6,375 nucleotides of DNA from the NCBI GenBank assembly GCA_023410875.1, contig JAEYPH010000045.1:1-6375 (forward strand), read 5' to 3'. The stretch's first letter is position 1. Every line of letters begins with the position of its first letter. The position numbers and the translations under genes are program-made. The stretch is from Bacillota bacterium. Its GTDB lineage: Bacteria; Bacillota; Clostridia; Christensenellales; UMGS416. Below are positions 5,711 to 6,375 of the stretch, piece by piece. The notes under the pieces are model-generated. The model searched no databases. It saw only the letters and a program-made list of their open reading frames with translations, and was not told where the DNA came from.

Positions 5711-5737
5711 TCTTATTGAGATCTTATTTCAATCTTA
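5699..5737. repeat. Four direct repeats with exact 11-bp period, probable response-regulator binding site
   Basis: ATCTTA occurs at 5699-5704, 5710-5715, 5721-5726 and 5732-5737, each start exactly 11 bases from the next. On the - strand this reads TAAGAT four times with 5-bp spacers. Three copies continue as ATCTTAT. Tandem hexamers about one helical turn apart, covering or lying just upstream of the -35, are the binding pattern of OmpR/PhoB-family response regulators (Pho boxes, WalR boxes). The hexamer is not one I can assign to a known regulator, and no regulator gene is in the window. Confidence 0.65.
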
Positions 5738-5744
5738 TTTTCGG

Positions 5745-5766
5745 ATTGTTTAAGGTGTTAAACAAT
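5745..5766. promoter_or_regulatory. Perfect 9-bp inverted repeat, operator-like
   Basis: ATTGTTTAA (5745-5753) and TTAAACAAT (5758-5766) flank GGTG. It lies 7 bases beyond the outermost 11-bp repeat, about 80 bp upstream of the predicted start of the TasA-like operon. It resembles the Rex operator TTGTTAA-n4-TTAACAA but has one extra base pair in each half, so the identity of the binding protein is open. An AU-rich RNA hairpin is the alternative. Confidence 0.5.
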
Positions 5767-6060
5767 ACAATAAAACCAATGAATAAAACATAAAAGAGAA
5801 AAATGTCGAACTCTGTAGAATTTAATAAATTAAAACATAAACGGCACCCAATTGTTGATTGGAAAGAAGATTGGCATGTATGAACATTTATTATTGACAG
5901 TCATTTGAATTTAGAGGAAATTATATTCTACCTTCCTGTAAGCATAAGGAGGATTCTAGTTCAGCATAAACGCGATCACTTAAGTCCACGCAACATCAGC
6001 AGCATGTGGATGAAAATGGCAAAGCATTTTAGGAAAGGAGCTAAGCTTTGTTCAGCAACT
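5767..6060. other. AT-rich stretch with no convincing gene
   Basis: No frame of useful length is found on either strand. The best candidate is a 26-codon frame from ATG 5803 to TGA 5883 with only a poor AGAG site before it. Two good Shine-Dalgarno-like sequences have no proper gene behind them. AAGGAGGA (5946-5953) has no start codon in range. AAAGGAG (6034-6040) precedes a TTG at 6048 that opens a frame of only ten codons. A TTGACA is present at 5894-5899 without a well-spaced -10. The stretch may be a decayed or IS-disrupted gene start, but nothing can be named. Confidence 0.5.
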
Positions 6061-6072
6061 TTGATTTGACCG

Positions 6073-6098
6073 TGAATTGACGGTGTGAATTGACGGTG
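6073..6098 (+). repeat. 13-bp tandem duplication near the IS30-type element
   Basis: TGAATTGACGGTG is present twice back to back (6073-6085 and 6086-6098), followed by a diverging TGAGTTG. It lies about 105-130 bases before the transposase start, where the left end of an IS30-type element is expected. It could be part of the terminal region, or an inserted target sequence next to it. The IS boundary cannot be fixed without the other end. Confidence 0.6.
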
Positions 6099-6139
6099 TG
6101 AGTTGTAAAATGAAATGTCGCAGAGGGTAAAAAAGAGAC

Positions 6140-6198
6140 CCACCTAACCGACCAGACAGCTACAATGAAGTTGCAACACAAAAAAGCAACTGAGGTGG
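6140..6198 (+). promoter_or_regulatory. RNA structure that could hide the transposase ribosome binding site
   Basis: CCACCT (6140-6145) is the exact complement of AGGTGG (6193-6198), the ribosome binding site of the transposase. Between them AGTTGC (6169-6174) pairs with GCAACT (6186-6191), ending one base before the ribosome binding site. Together they can fold into a two-stem structure occluding initiation in RNAs that begin upstream of 6140. The pairings are visible; the regulatory role is inference. Confidence 0.35.
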
Positions 6199-6202
6199 CA
6201 AG

Positions 6203-6375
6203 ATGGGTCGAGCACAGGATACCAAAAAAGAAGGCAAGTGGGAACAGTTAAAAGAGAAAGACAGGTACCAAATCGAGGCATTGGCCCGCGCCGGAGTAGG
6301 AACGGGAGCTATAGCCAGGCAACTGAACCATAATAGGCGGACGATACAGCGAGAACTCAAACGAGGGAAAGTGAC
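6203..6375 (+). CDS. IS30-family transposase, N-terminal part cut by the window edge
   Basis: From ATG 6203, with GAGGTGG four bases upstream, the frame stays open for 57 codons to the window end. After a short lysine-rich lead, residues 21-55 read RYQIEALARAG, GVGTGAIARQL and NHNRRTIQRELKRG in overlap. This is the N-terminal helix-turn-helix of IS30-family transposases (usual form: RYQI-x-x-L...S-x-x-x-IA-x-x-L...S-x-x-TI-x-REL-x-RN). The protein would recognise the element's terminal inverted repeats. The catalytic DDE domain of a complete enzyme (about 300-380 residues) would lie outside the window, so integrity cannot be judged. The left end of the element probably lies between about 6060 and 6140 but was not identified. 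Confidence 0.8.
   Translation, partial: MGRAQDTKKEGKWEQLKEKDRYQIEALARAGVGTGAIARQLNHNRRTIQRELKRGKV

Noticed and set aside
5699..5737. A CRISPR-type array
   Set aside because: The repeats are hexamers with 5-bp spacers at a promoter, far too short for CRISPR repeats and spacers. The window contains no array with repeats and spacers of CRISPR size.
5745..5766. A true Rex operator
   Set aside because: The half-sites resemble Rex but the dyad is two bases longer than the consensus, which would alter the geometry. Kept only as an operator-like dyad.
5803..5883. A 26-codon frame starting MSNSVEFNK
   Set aside because: It has only a poor AGAG ribosome binding site, no clear promoter and no recognisable family; chance cannot be excluded in AT-rich DNA.

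Overview
The window looks like part of a Gram-positive (Bacillota, probably Clostridia-like) chromosome. The grounds are strong AGGAGG-type ribosome binding sites, extended -10 promoters (TGnTATAAT), Rho-independent terminators, YcxB-like proteins and a SipW/TasA-type secretion locus. Species cannot be named from the sequence. Both ends carry signs of mobile DNA: a cluster of short hairpins at the left edge that resembles the right end of an IS200/IS605-type element, and the first 57 codons of an IS30-family transposase at the right edge.

Layout: (1) 1-122, hairpin-rich non-coding DNA. (2) 156-1368, a + strand unit with a good extended -10 promoter, two tandemly duplicated 176-residue YcxB-like membrane proteins and a strong terminator. 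(3) 1372-5737, a - strand secretion locus. Read in its own direction, it begins with a promoter carrying four direct repeats exactly 11 bp apart. Three small exported proteins with TasA/CalY-like signal peptides follow (5591-4989, 4914-4369, 4307-3738), with a strong hairpin between the first and second. A terminator then separates them from an ER-type (Ser/His/Asp) signal peptidase with a large multi-spanning N-terminal domain (3632-2493), closely followed by a DUF5305-type bitopic protein (2481-1372). (4) 5738-6202, an AT-rich stretch without a convincing gene, holding a long dyad, orphan Shine-Dalgarno-like sequences and a 13-bp tandem repeat. (5) 6203-6375, the start of the IS30-type transposase gene, cut by the window edge.

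Working model (inference): the three TasA-like proteins are secreted subunits, possibly of a surface fibre or matrix. They would be matured by the co-located SipW-like peptidase, with the DUF5305 protein as a membrane accessory factor. The subunits and the processing genes seem to be separate transcription units, with controllable, high-level expression of the first subunit. In three places the longest open frame is probably not the real start: 214 rather than 202, 3632 rather than 3692, and 4307 rather than 4382. Gene families were assigned by eye from sequence motifs, without database searches.
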